Source of the DNA: Bacteroidales bacterium | GTDB lineage: Bacteria; Bacteroidota; Bacteroidia; Bacteroidales; UBA10428 | Assembly: GCA_016936215.1 (NCBI GenBank) | Contig: JAFGPL010000186.1 | Span: 1 to 32,949, forward strand | DNA length: 32,949 nt | Direction: 5' to 3' | In this document: positions 26,430-32,949 of the stretch, in pieces | Numbering within the stretch: the stretch's first letter is position 1 | Layout of the letters: every line of letters begins with the position of its first letter | The notes under the pieces: model-generated | Database searches by the model: none | What the model saw: the letters and a program-made list of their open reading frames with translations, nothing else | Told to the model about the DNA's origin: nothing | Program-made: the position numbers and the translations under genes

Positions 26430-27215
26430 ATGAAAAAAATTACATTTAGCATTATAACCATTTTTATATATGTTGTTTCTTTTGCTCAAATGCCTGAAAC
26501 TTTCAATTATCAGGCAGTTGTGAGAAATGCAGATGGTGATATTGTAAAAGAACAGGCTGTGTCTTTCAAAATTGAAATATTAAAAGGTTCGGAAACCGGC
26601 GATGTAGTATTTGCAGAAACCCATTCGGTTACTACCAGCCAACAGGGTGTGGCAACCTTTGCTATTGGTGCAGGTGATCACACAGCCCAATGGATGCCGA
26701 TTGACTGGAGCCTTGATGCCTATTATTTGAAAGTTTACCTTGACCTTACCAATGGCGCTAATTTCGAAGCAATTGGAACTTCACCAATCTTAGCCGTTCC
26801 CGTGGCTTTGTATGCTGAAAATATAAAAAATCTTCCTTCTGTTGCAGGGTGTGATACATTTAAAGTTGAAGGAACGATTGCTATTGGATATGATCCTGTA
26901 AAAATCTCAGATATTACCTCAATTAGTGGTACTACAGATGCTACAAATAATTATATTAACCTTGCGCTTCCCGAAGGATTTGATAGGTTAAATACTTATG
27001 TTTTGAGTGTTACTATAACGAACTCCTCCGGAGGTTTGTATCCTAATTATTATAGAAGTGGTTTGGGTTTTACAGGTACGAATGGCACCATTGGTTATCA
27101 GTTAATTAAATATGGTTTGGTACAGCTCGGTAATCCAATAAATGTCATTAGGATATATTATCCCGATGAATTAAAAAGCTGTTCCGTGGAAGTTTTACTT
27201 ATGAGGAAAAAGTAA
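26430..27215 (+). CDS. Secreted protein with a Bacteroidota 'FNYQAVVRN' N-terminal domain
   Basis: 261 residues from ATG 26430; the preceding GTG is in frame but less likely. Signal peptide to ~20 (VVSFAQ). The N-terminal domain (~22-130) has the family landmarks FNYQAVVRNADG, FKIEILKGS, YYLKVYLDL and GTSPILAVPVALYAEN, seen in many secreted proteins of the phylum where it precedes variable C-terminal modules. The C-terminal ~125 residues are a beta-rich region without recognised motifs and no T9SS domain. It begins 12 bp after the preceding T9SS gene, so the two are co-transcribed. A strong terminator at 27267-27313 ends the pair. Function unknown. Confidence 0.85.
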   Translation: MKKITFSIITIFIYVVSFAQMPETFNYQAVVRNADGDIVKEQAVSFKIEILKGSETGDVVFAETHSVTTSQQGVATFAIGAGDHTAQWMPIDWSLDAYYLKVYLDLTNGANFEAIGTSPILAVPVALYAENIKNLPSVAGCDTFKVEGTIAIGYDPVKISDITSISGTTDATNNYINLALPEGFDRLNTYVLSVTITNSSGGLYPNYYRSGLGFTGTNGTIGYQLIKYGLVQLGNPINVIRIYYPDELKSCSVEVLLMRKK

Positions 27216-27266
27216 CCAGGTTATGCACTAAAATTGATTTTGGTACCATTGAGTTCATAAAATAAT

Positions 27267-27313
27267 AAGAGGCTGAATAAAAAGGCAAAATTTTTAGCCA
27301 GCCTCTTTTTTTT
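27267..27313 (+). terminator. Intrinsic terminator after the two-gene secreted unit
   Basis: AAGAGGCTG (27267-27275) pairs with CAGCCTCTT (27299-27307), followed by an eight-base T run. The interior contains a further GGC/GCC pairing. This marks the end of the 25932-27215 transcript. Confidence 0.85.
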
Positions 27314-27457
27314 ATATCAAGTTTTTTTCTTACCTGTAGTTTTTGATTGAAAAAGAATTCTTGCATTTCTTCAATCGCGATTCTCAAGAATATCAGGTAA
27401 ATTCTCATTTGTCACTGTACTATGCTAATAAGCTGTTTTTAAGCGTGTTTTATTGAT

Positions 27458-27465
27458 TATATTTG
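27458..27465 (+). promoter_or_regulatory. -7 element TATATTTG before the lipoprotein gene
   Basis: Exact TAnnTTTG match 41 bp before the ATG at 27507, just after the strong terminator, so a new transcript probably starts here. No TTG stands at the best -33 spacing. Confidence 0.45.
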
Positions 27466-27506
27466 ACAGGCAATCGTATTAATTTCTGTTTAAATCTCAA
27501 TTTGTC

Positions 27507-28100
27507 ATGAATACAGACATATTTCAAAAATCATTATTGATGGCCTTTCTTTTGCTGATCCTGGTCGGGTGCGATAAAAATGAAAAGCCGGAAGACGAAA
27601 TTCCAGTGTTGCCGCTTACCGGAAACCTGAACATTTTTATAGAATGGTCAACAGACCCCGCAAGGTTTGGCGAGGGAGGACCGCGTTGGTGGGGCAAGGC
27701 TGATATCTTGGTAAATATAACTGGTCTGCATGAAGTCGCAGACGGATTTTTCACCCTTGATGGCACAGGATCAGGCAACCAGTATGCATGCGATGTTTTT
27801 ATACCTTCACCATGCTGGCTTGAGAGTGTGACTGCAACACCATTTACTGTTGAGATAGAAACGGGTACTTTTACAAGCGGGTTAGGTTATGCAGTTTCAA
27901 TGTATACCGAAAATGCTTTATTCAGTTACACTAAAAGCTGTGATAATGGTACCCACTATACCGATGAACCAGATGAACTGATGCATATAATAAATGGCTC
28001 AATGATTTTGAGCTTGCCCATGGAGTACAACTATGTCTGTTCTTTGTATGATACAACCATTTTAGGTACAGCATATCATGTTGTTGCGTCATTTGACTGA
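27507..28100 (+). CDS. Hypothetical lipoprotein
   Basis: 197 residues. A lipobox-like LVGC places the lipidated cysteine at residue 22 after a hydrophobic signal (LLMAFLLLILVGCDKN). The mature part is beta-rich with four or more further cysteines (ACDVF, SPCWL, KSCDN, VCSLY), which could form disulfides in the envelope. No known domain is recognised. It is the first gene after the terminator at 27267-27313. Confidence 0.75.
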   Translation: MNTDIFQKSLLMAFLLLILVGCDKNEKPEDEIPVLPLTGNLNIFIEWSTDPARFGEGGPRWWGKADILVNITGLHEVADGFFTLDGTGSGNQYACDVFIPSPCWLESVTATPFTVEIETGTFTSGLGYAVSMYTENALFSYTKSCDNGTHYTDEPDELMHIINGSMILSLPMEYNYVCSLYDTTILGTAYHVVASFD

Positions 28101-28204
28101 ATCCAGGTGAAAGAATGTGAAGCAGGTTATTTCAGCTTTTTGCCTTAAATTTTAATGATTATGATAATAACTCATTAAATTATAAACCTTTAAACTAATA
28201 AATT

Positions 28205-28801
28205 ATGAAAGGGACTATTTGTATTTTGCTTATATGTTTTGCCTCCTGTCTATCTGCTTTTTCACAAACAAGCAAGTTTAAACAATACGCTTTAAAATCA
28301 GGTATCATTGAATACAAACATTCAGGAGCTGAAACCGGCACAGAAACTGTTTATTTTGATGATTATGGTTACAAAGTGGCAACTTACAGAAATACTGTAA
28401 GAGATGGTGAAAAACAGAAAGGTTGGGGCATCACCCTTGGTGAAAACCAATACCTGTTCGACCCGGAAGAGTCATCGGAAGGTTGGAAGATGAAGAATCC
28501 ACTGATTAGCTATTTCAAAGATTGTGAAGACATTGACACTTGCAACGAAAATATGTTGGCAAAACTCGGCTATAAAAAAGAAGGCACCCGAACATTCCTG
28601 AATAAAACCTGTGATGTATGGAAGGGCAAAAACGGCGAGATGCTGGTCTATAAAGGTATAATGCTGAGAAACCAGATGAGCGTGATGGGTTATAAAACAT
28701 TACAGGAGGCTGTATCTTTTAAAGAAGGAGTGGCCATTCCTGCTGAAAAATTTGAGATTCCTAAAGATATCAAATTCAGTGATATGCCGGGATTGTTTTA
28801 A
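28205..28801 (+). CDS. Secreted hypothetical protein
   Basis: 198 residues with a signal peptide ending around residue 21 (LSAFSQ). The mature part begins KFKQYALKSGIIEYKHSGAE, followed by TVYFDDYGYKVATY, a strand pattern met in uncharacterised periplasmic proteins of Bacteroidota (DUF4412-like at best; this is a weak impression). Two cysteines in DCEDIDTC and one in KTCDVW may form disulfides. The downstream gene starts 20 bp later on the same strand, suggesting one transcript. Confidence 0.75.
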   Translation: MKGTICILLICFASCLSAFSQTSKFKQYALKSGIIEYKHSGAETGTETVYFDDYGYKVATYRNTVRDGEKQKGWGITLGENQYLFDPEESSEGWKMKNPLISYFKDCEDIDTCNENMLAKLGYKKEGTRTFLNKTCDVWKGKNGEMLVYKGIMLRNQMSVMGYKTLQEAVSFKEGVAIPAEKFEIPKDIKFSDMPGLF

Positions 28802-28821
28802 TAGTCAAATTCTTTATTGAA

Positions 28822-29217
28822 ATGACTTATAAACGCCCATTGCAATATCTGTGGATACTGATAATTCTGATTTTTTTCGATGGCAAAGCTTTTCAGGTGA
28901 ACGAAAGTGTCAGGCTGAGGATAATCAGCATATCGTGGTCGAGCAAAGAGTGGCAGGACAGGATCGTTGACACCACATATATCGAAGTAATGGAGGGCGA
29001 AAATTTCGGTGGCAAAAATTCACCGCACTATTTTAGATTGCTTGAAGTTACCGGCAACCAAACCATTAAAATAAGTTTTTCTGATGATATTGTGGTAGCG
29101 GGAGAAGCAATCGCATACCCTTCAAAGCAGAATCCGATTGTAATAACAGGTGAGATTACGTGTTTCAGGACCCGCTTGTATGATGCGGGAACTGATTTTT
29201 GCATCAATGTGATGTAG
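28822..29217 (+). CDS. Small secreted hypothetical protein
   Basis: 131 residues with a hydrophobic signal (LWILIILIFFDGKAF, cleavage near residue 24). The mature ~105 residues are beta-rich; two cysteines lie near the C-terminus (ITCFRTR and TDFCINV). No family recognised. It is 20 bp after the preceding gene and 37 bp before the OmpA-like gene, fitting an operon of envelope proteins. Confidence 0.65.
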   Translation: MTYKRPLQYLWILIILIFFDGKAFQVNESVRLRIISISWSSKEWQDRIVDTTYIEVMEGENFGGKNSPHYFRLLEVTGNQTIKISFSDDIVVAGEAIAYPSKQNPIVITGEITCFRTRLYDAGTDFCINVM

Positions 29218-29254
29218 TAAGAAATACCTATAAAAAACGAAAAATCTATCATAT

Positions 29255-30553
29255 ATGAAAATATCATTATTAATAATTGTCCTCAACCTGGTTGCTTTTG
29301 TTTTTACATATAGCCAGATTGATGTTAAGGAAAAAGTAAAAGACGAATCCGTTGAGCGGGCCGACAACAAAACCGATGAGATGATAGATAAAGGTTTTGA
29401 TGCTATAGAAAACGGTGTTGAAGGCTTGTTTAAAAAGAAAGAAAAAAAGCAGTCGCAGGAGAAAGAAAATAATAAAAATGAGAAAGCTGATGTTGAGGAT
29501 AATGATGCAGTAAAACAGGAGCCGGATAAACCTGCAAATGACAATGAGAAAAAAATATCTCAGCCTTCCCCTTCCCTTCAGTGGGCAAAATACGATTTTA
29601 TCCCCGGCAATGTCATCCTGTTTGAAGATATCCAGGAAGGAGAGGAAAACGGAGAATTTCCTTCACGGTGGGACCTTGCTTACAATGGGGCTGCAGAAAA
29701 TGCAATGTTTGGGTCTGATAATGTAATATATTTCAGGGAAGCATCTACCTGTATTGTCCCTTTCATTAAAAATCCTGAAAGTGATTACCTGCCCGATATT
29801 TTTACCCTTGAGTTAGATGCATGGTTCGAACCCGAAGAATATTGTGCTTATCTGATAACTTTCTATGATCAAAAAAATCAAAGCGAAAGCACCATTGAAC
29901 TCTCCCCATTGGTGATTGAGGCTAACAACGCTACATTGCATGGCAGGGGAAATGGTTACTATCCCGGTAAGGAGGATAATGAGATCACACAAGGTTTTTG
30001 GAGGCATATCGCCATTTCTTTTAATACAAGGGCTATGAAGATTTATCTCGACGATGCGCGGGTTGTGAATATCCCAAACCTGGGGGCAAATCCCGAAGGA
30101 ATTTCTTTATGTTGCGATGGAATGAACAGCGCAGGCTCGGAAGGAATAAACCGGTTTATTCAGAACATCAGACTGGCAAAAGGTGGCGTAAAGCTTTATG
30201 ACAAGCTGTTGCAGAATGGCAAGATCGTAACCAACGGAATCAGGTTTGATGTGGACAAGGCCACCATACGACCTGAGTCAATGGGAGTCATCAACAGCAT
30301 CGTTCAACTGATGAAGGAGCATCCGGAACTGAATTTCAGCGTGGAAGGACATACTGATAGTGACGGAGATGATGCATCGAACCAGGATTTATCGGAAAGA
30401 CGTGCAAATGCAGTAACCGATCAGTTAATAAAATCGGGTATAGACGCTTTACGTTTGAAAAGTAAAGGATGGGGCGAAAGCAAACCGGTTGACATCAATG
30501 ATACCCCTGAAGGGAAAGCCAATAACCGCAGGGTGGAATTTGTTAAAATATAG
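29255..30553 (+). CDS. OmpA-family protein with central LamG/concanavalin-like domain
   Basis: 432 residues. Signal peptide to ~20 (FVFTYSQ). Residues ~22-105 are a charged helix-rich stretch (KEKVKDESVERADNKTDEM and a Lys/Glu-rich coil). Residues ~115-320 look like a jelly-roll domain of the LamG/concanavalin type (GEFPSRWDL, FTLELDAWFEP, FWRHIAISF, MKIYLDDARV). Residues ~325-432 are an OmpA C-terminal domain with GIRFDVDKATIRPES, VEGHTDSDGDD, LSERRANAV and NNRRVEFV; Asp368 and Arg383 are the usual diaminopimelate-binding type residues. It would anchor to peptidoglycan and display or bind a ligand through the central domain. There is no outer-membrane beta-barrel. Confidence 0.9.
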   Translation: MKISLLIIVLNLVAFVFTYSQIDVKEKVKDESVERADNKTDEMIDKGFDAIENGVEGLFKKKEKKQSQEKENNKNEKADVEDNDAVKQEPDKPANDNEKKISQPSPSLQWAKYDFIPGNVILFEDIQEGEENGEFPSRWDLAYNGAAENAMFGSDNVIYFREASTCIVPFIKNPESDYLPDIFTLELDAWFEPEEYCAYLITFYDQKNQSESTIELSPLVIEANNATLHGRGNGYYPGKEDNEITQGFWRHIAISFNTRAMKIYLDDARVVNIPNLGANPEGISLCCDGMNSAGSEGINRFIQNIRLAKGGVKLYDKLLQNGKIVTNGIRFDVDKATIRPESMGVINSIVQLMKEHPELNFSVEGHTDSDGDDASNQDLSERRANAVTDQLIKSGIDALRLKSKGWGESKPVDINDTPEGKANNRRVEFVKI

Positions 30554-30642
30554 GACAGTGATACGTTTATCCAAACGGTATGATTGCACAAATCTGAATC
30601 CACAATAATATCGGTAAGAAATTTTTTAAAAATATTTCGATC

Positions 30643-31230
30643 ATGAAAAAGGCAATCTATAGAAAAACAATCAGTAAAGTAATAACTATGGCGTTAATTC
30701 TGGCCTTTGCAACCGGGTGCACCAAAAAAGACCCTCCTAACATGGCACCAGATAACTGGCTGGAACGGAGCTACCTGGGCGTGCTAACCATTAATTATAC
30801 CAGCGTGTACCCTGAGTGGAATGTTTCGGCAACAATGGATGTAACAATTGATAAGGAAATGGGCGATGTTATGGTGAGTTCAACCACATTAAATTATTCC
30901 GGGGAAACAATTATTGATGAGGATGGAAAGATAGAACGCACTGGTAGCTGGGAATTGGTGCCGACAGGCAGGCTCGAAGGAACCTGGGAAGACCGGTATG
31001 TTTTTATTGATGCCGGAATTATCATTCAGAACGATGTACAGAAGATTTATGCCAAAGACGACCAGGGCAACTGGCAGCTTGTCAGTACCGTTGATTTCAG
31101 TGGCGCCGAACCCAACTCCGACCTGACATTTGATTTTGATGAAGCTAATAGTTCGGGCTCTGTGATAAGCGTTGCTTCCGCTGCAGGATCAATAACCTGG
31201 ACTTTGCACCTCATGCCGGCACTTGATTGA
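30643..31230 (+). CDS. Hypothetical lipoprotein
   Basis: 195 residues. The signal ends in a lipobox-like FATGC with the lipidated cysteine near residue 26 (TGCTKKDPPNM). The mature part contains long beta segments (LGVLTINYTSVYPEWNVSATMDVTI and so on) and no recognised domain. It lies between the OmpA-like gene and the propeller gene, on the same strand, and is probably an outer-membrane lipoprotein of unknown function. Confidence 0.72.
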   Translation: MKKAIYRKTISKVITMALILAFATGCTKKDPPNMAPDNWLERSYLGVLTINYTSVYPEWNVSATMDVTIDKEMGDVMVSSTTLNYSGETIIDEDGKIERTGSWELVPTGRLEGTWEDRYVFIDAGIIIQNDVQKIYAKDDQGNWQLVSTVDFSGAEPNSDLTFDFDEANSSGSVISVASAAGSITWTLHLMPALD

Positions 31231-31273
31231 ATGGTTTAACCAATTGAACAGAATAATCTAAACTTAAGCAGAG

Positions 31274-32518
31274 ATGAAAAAGATACTCCTTATTTTAATA
31301 ATGGTTCTTTTTATAATCAAAGGGGTTTATGCACAAAATTCCTGGCAATTGCAAACCTCTCCTGTCGGCTCTGACCTTGTATCGGTATGGTTTACCGATT
31401 CACTCAGCGGATGGATTGCTGCCGAAGATGGTACTGTTTTACATACAGTGAATTCCGGAAAAACATGGGAGGTGTTGGCCGCAATCGGGCATTTCACCCC
31501 GGTAAAAATTGTGTTTGCAAACCACACACTCGGTTGGATGGCCGGAACCATATCTAATGCCGGTGATTCTGCCTGTGTCTTCCGCACTCAGGATGGGGGG
31601 GCAAACTGGTATAAAGTATTAAAGCATTCACACTATCGTATCAACGACCTCTTTTTTATTAATGATACCCTTGGCTGGATTGCTGGCTATGAAATTTCGG
31701 GGAATGATACCGCGAGCCTCTTACTGCATACCATAGATGGTGGAGAAAGCTGGACAATGCCTAAAGGTATTCGCATTCAGGATATGCTTTATGCTGTTCA
31801 TTTCAGGGATATGAATTTTGGTGAAGCCTGCGGGCAGGATGGAATCTTTCTCACCACCAACAACGGCGGACTGGGGGAAGTTTTTGGCTGGGCGGCAGAA
31901 ATTTCTATCCCTTCACATGCCAAAGATTTATACGGGATTTTTAACAGTGGTAGCCAAAACGGATGTGCAGTGGGAGAGGGTGGTTTTATACTGCTTACCA
32001 AAGACAAGTGGGCAAATCATTACGATTATACCTCAAACAGTGGCGACACCCTGCTTGCTGTTGCCGGCGACAGCAGCGGCATCCGTTACTGGGCTGTAGG
32101 CAGGAACGGCTGCATTGTAAACATTGTGGTTGGGTTTATTATGAATATCACAGAAGCAGACCGGGTTACACCTAAACACCTGAATGATATCATGGCATTC
32201 AACAGCAATAATATATGGGCTGTGGGTGAAAACGGTACAATCATTTATTATGGTCTGTTAACTGAAAACCATAATACAATTGTTCCAAATAACATCCGGG
32301 TCTATCCTAATCCATCAGGGCAGTTCCTGTTTGTCGAAAGTCCTGGGCAAAATATAAGTGGTATATCCCTGTTTTCTGTTGACGGAAAAGAGGTAATGAG
32401 GCAATTATTTGAACCTCCGGTAAATTATTGTCAAACTGATATTTCGGCATTGCCGGAAGGAGTTTACATTGTAACGACAGGAAATTATTTTGGTAAATTC
32501 ATCATCGGAAAGGAATAA
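31274..32518 (+). CDS. Secreted YCF48/BNR-type propeller with T9SS type A sorting domain
   Basis: 414 residues. Signal peptide to ~20 (KGVYAQ). About seven propeller repeats follow, with motifs such as SGWIAAEDGTVLHT, NSGKTWEVL, LGWMAG, DGGANWYKVL, DGGESW and NIWAVGENGTIIYYG (Asp-box type, as in the YCF48/HCF136 photosystem II stability-factor fold, here without any photosynthetic role). The T9SS type A domain is at ~343-414: VYPNPSGQFLFVES, FSVDGKEVM, ALPEGVYIVTT and GKFIIGKE. Exported by Sec and T9SS to the surface or outside. Ligand unknown. The next 30 bp hold an intrinsic terminator. Confidence 0.92.
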   Translation: MKKILLILIMVLFIIKGVYAQNSWQLQTSPVGSDLVSVWFTDSLSGWIAAEDGTVLHTVNSGKTWEVLAAIGHFTPVKIVFANHTLGWMAGTISNAGDSACVFRTQDGGANWYKVLKHSHYRINDLFFINDTLGWIAGYEISGNDTASLLLHTIDGGESWTMPKGIRIQDMLYAVHFRDMNFGEACGQDGIFLTTNNGGLGEVFGWAAEISIPSHAKDLYGIFNSGSQNGCAVGEGGFILLTKDKWANHYDYTSNSGDTLLAVAGDSSGIRYWAVGRNGCIVNIVVGFIMNITEADRVTPKHLNDIMAFNSNNIWAVGENGTIIYYGLLTENHNTIVPNNIRVYPNPSGQFLFVESPGQNISGISLFSVDGKEVMRQLFEPPVNYCQTDISALPEGVYIVTTGNYFGKFIIGKE

Positions 32519-32525
32519 AAAAAAG

Positions 32526-32553
32526 CTGTATAAAATAGTTATACAGAATTTTT
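32526..32553 (+). terminator. Intrinsic terminator after the secreted-protein run
   Basis: CTGTATAA (32526-32533) pairs perfectly with TTATACAG (32539-32546) over a 5-base loop, followed by AATTTTTG. It lies 8 bp after the stop of the propeller gene. Confidence 0.7.
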
Positions 32554-32623
32554 GTATTTCTGGTTGCTAAAGTAAAGCAGCGAAAAGGTAATAGTCAGTA
32601 AAAAAAATACTTAACCGATTTTG

Positions 32624-32696
32624 CCGGTCCGGGGGGGCTCGAACCCCCGACCCCATGATTAAGAGTCACGTGCTCTACCAGCTGAGCTACGGACCG
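32624..32696 (-). tRNA. tRNA-Lys (anticodon CTT)
   Basis: 73 nt cloverleaf on the minus strand. The acceptor CGGTCCG pairs perfectly with CGGACCG; the D-arm GCTC/GAGC, the anticodon loop CTCTTAA (anticodon CTT), and the T-arm GGGGG-TTCGAGC-CCCCC all fit. The discriminator base is G and the CCA end is not encoded. Confidence 0.95.
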
Positions 32697-32949
32697 GTTT
32701 AGGAGGTGCAAATTTAATAATTATTACAAGAATTTAAAATTTATTTGAGGTTGCTTTAAATCAAGCATTTTGCTTTGATTAAATGAGGTAAAATGAACTG
32801 GTCTACCTTATTGGTTTTGGCCGACTTAACCCAGATATAATTATCTGAATTATTATAATATTTCACTACTGTCCGACTAAAATATTTTTCAAATTATAAA
32901 CCCTTTGAAATAAAAAGGTTTAATGATATTACGCCACCTACGGGGCTCA
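32697..32949. other. Right-edge spacer with a short palindromic element
   Basis: No ORF. AT-rich, ending in an imperfect palindrome GCCACC-TAC-GGGGC (about 32932-32945) next to AAACC/GGTTT pairs (~32900-32922). Short elements of the form AGCCCCGTAGGGGCG are familiar as dispersed repeats in Bacteroidota. The element is cut by the edge, so its type cannot be fixed. Confidence 0.35.

Noticed and set aside
31274-32518. Photosystem II stability factor
   Set aside because: Only the propeller fold is shared; the signal peptide and T9SS domain show an exported protein, and nothing in the window suggests phototrophy.

Overview
The window looks like chromosomal DNA from a member of the Bacteroidota, probably a free-living Bacteroidales/Marinilabiliales-like lineage; the genus cannot be fixed from sequence alone. 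The grounds are AT-rich DNA with long AT-rich spacers, -7 elements of the TAnnTTTG type, type IX secretion (T9SS) type A C-terminal sorting domains, a sensor built from Reg_prop propellers and a Y_Y_Y domain, a TPR sensor kinase of the LytS class paired with a LytTR regulator, and many small signal-peptide or lipobox proteins.

Layout. 1-4760 (minus): 5' part of a giant secreted modular protein that runs off the left edge. 4995-8303 (minus): membrane GAF sensor with four PAS domains on an exact 170-residue period and no kinase domain. 8304-8746: long spacer with a promoter-like element, an inverted repeat and a strong terminator-like hairpin. 8747-11199 (plus): small cytosolic GH13 enzyme, then a metZ-like PLP enzyme. 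11216-14587 (minus): Reg_prop/Y_Y_Y sensor with a GAF module closely related to that of the PAS protein, again without a kinase. 14885-16794 (plus): NUC1-type nuclease homologue whose DRGH motif is replaced, then 6-phosphofructokinase. 16919-20358 (minus): M16 metalloprotease and a small conserved protein. 20359-21080: mostly non-coding, with a doubtful ORF, a folded leader candidate and a 46-residue membrane microprotein. 21145-22482 (minus): BNR_4-type secreted protein. 22658-25647 (plus): TPR histidine kinase and LytTR response regulator. 25932-32518 (plus): eight secreted, lipid-anchored or outer-membrane proteins in a row, two with T9SS sorting domains and one an OmpA/LamG-like fusion. 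32624-32696 (minus): tRNA-Lys(CTT). The right edge carries a short palindromic element.

How it fits together. Two themes stand out: environmental sensing (two kinase-less GAF sensors and one TPR-LytS/LytTR pair) and surface or secreted proteins that probably depend on T9SS. The secreted-protein run directly follows the LytTR regulator and could be its target, but this is inference from position. Central metabolism (GH13, metZ, pfk) is interspersed and shows no clear link to the sensors. The least explained items are the two kinase-less sensors, the nuclease homologue with an altered active site, and two small structured non-coding regions (8575-8680 and 20865-20909). No CRISPR array, intact insertion sequence or prophage was seen.
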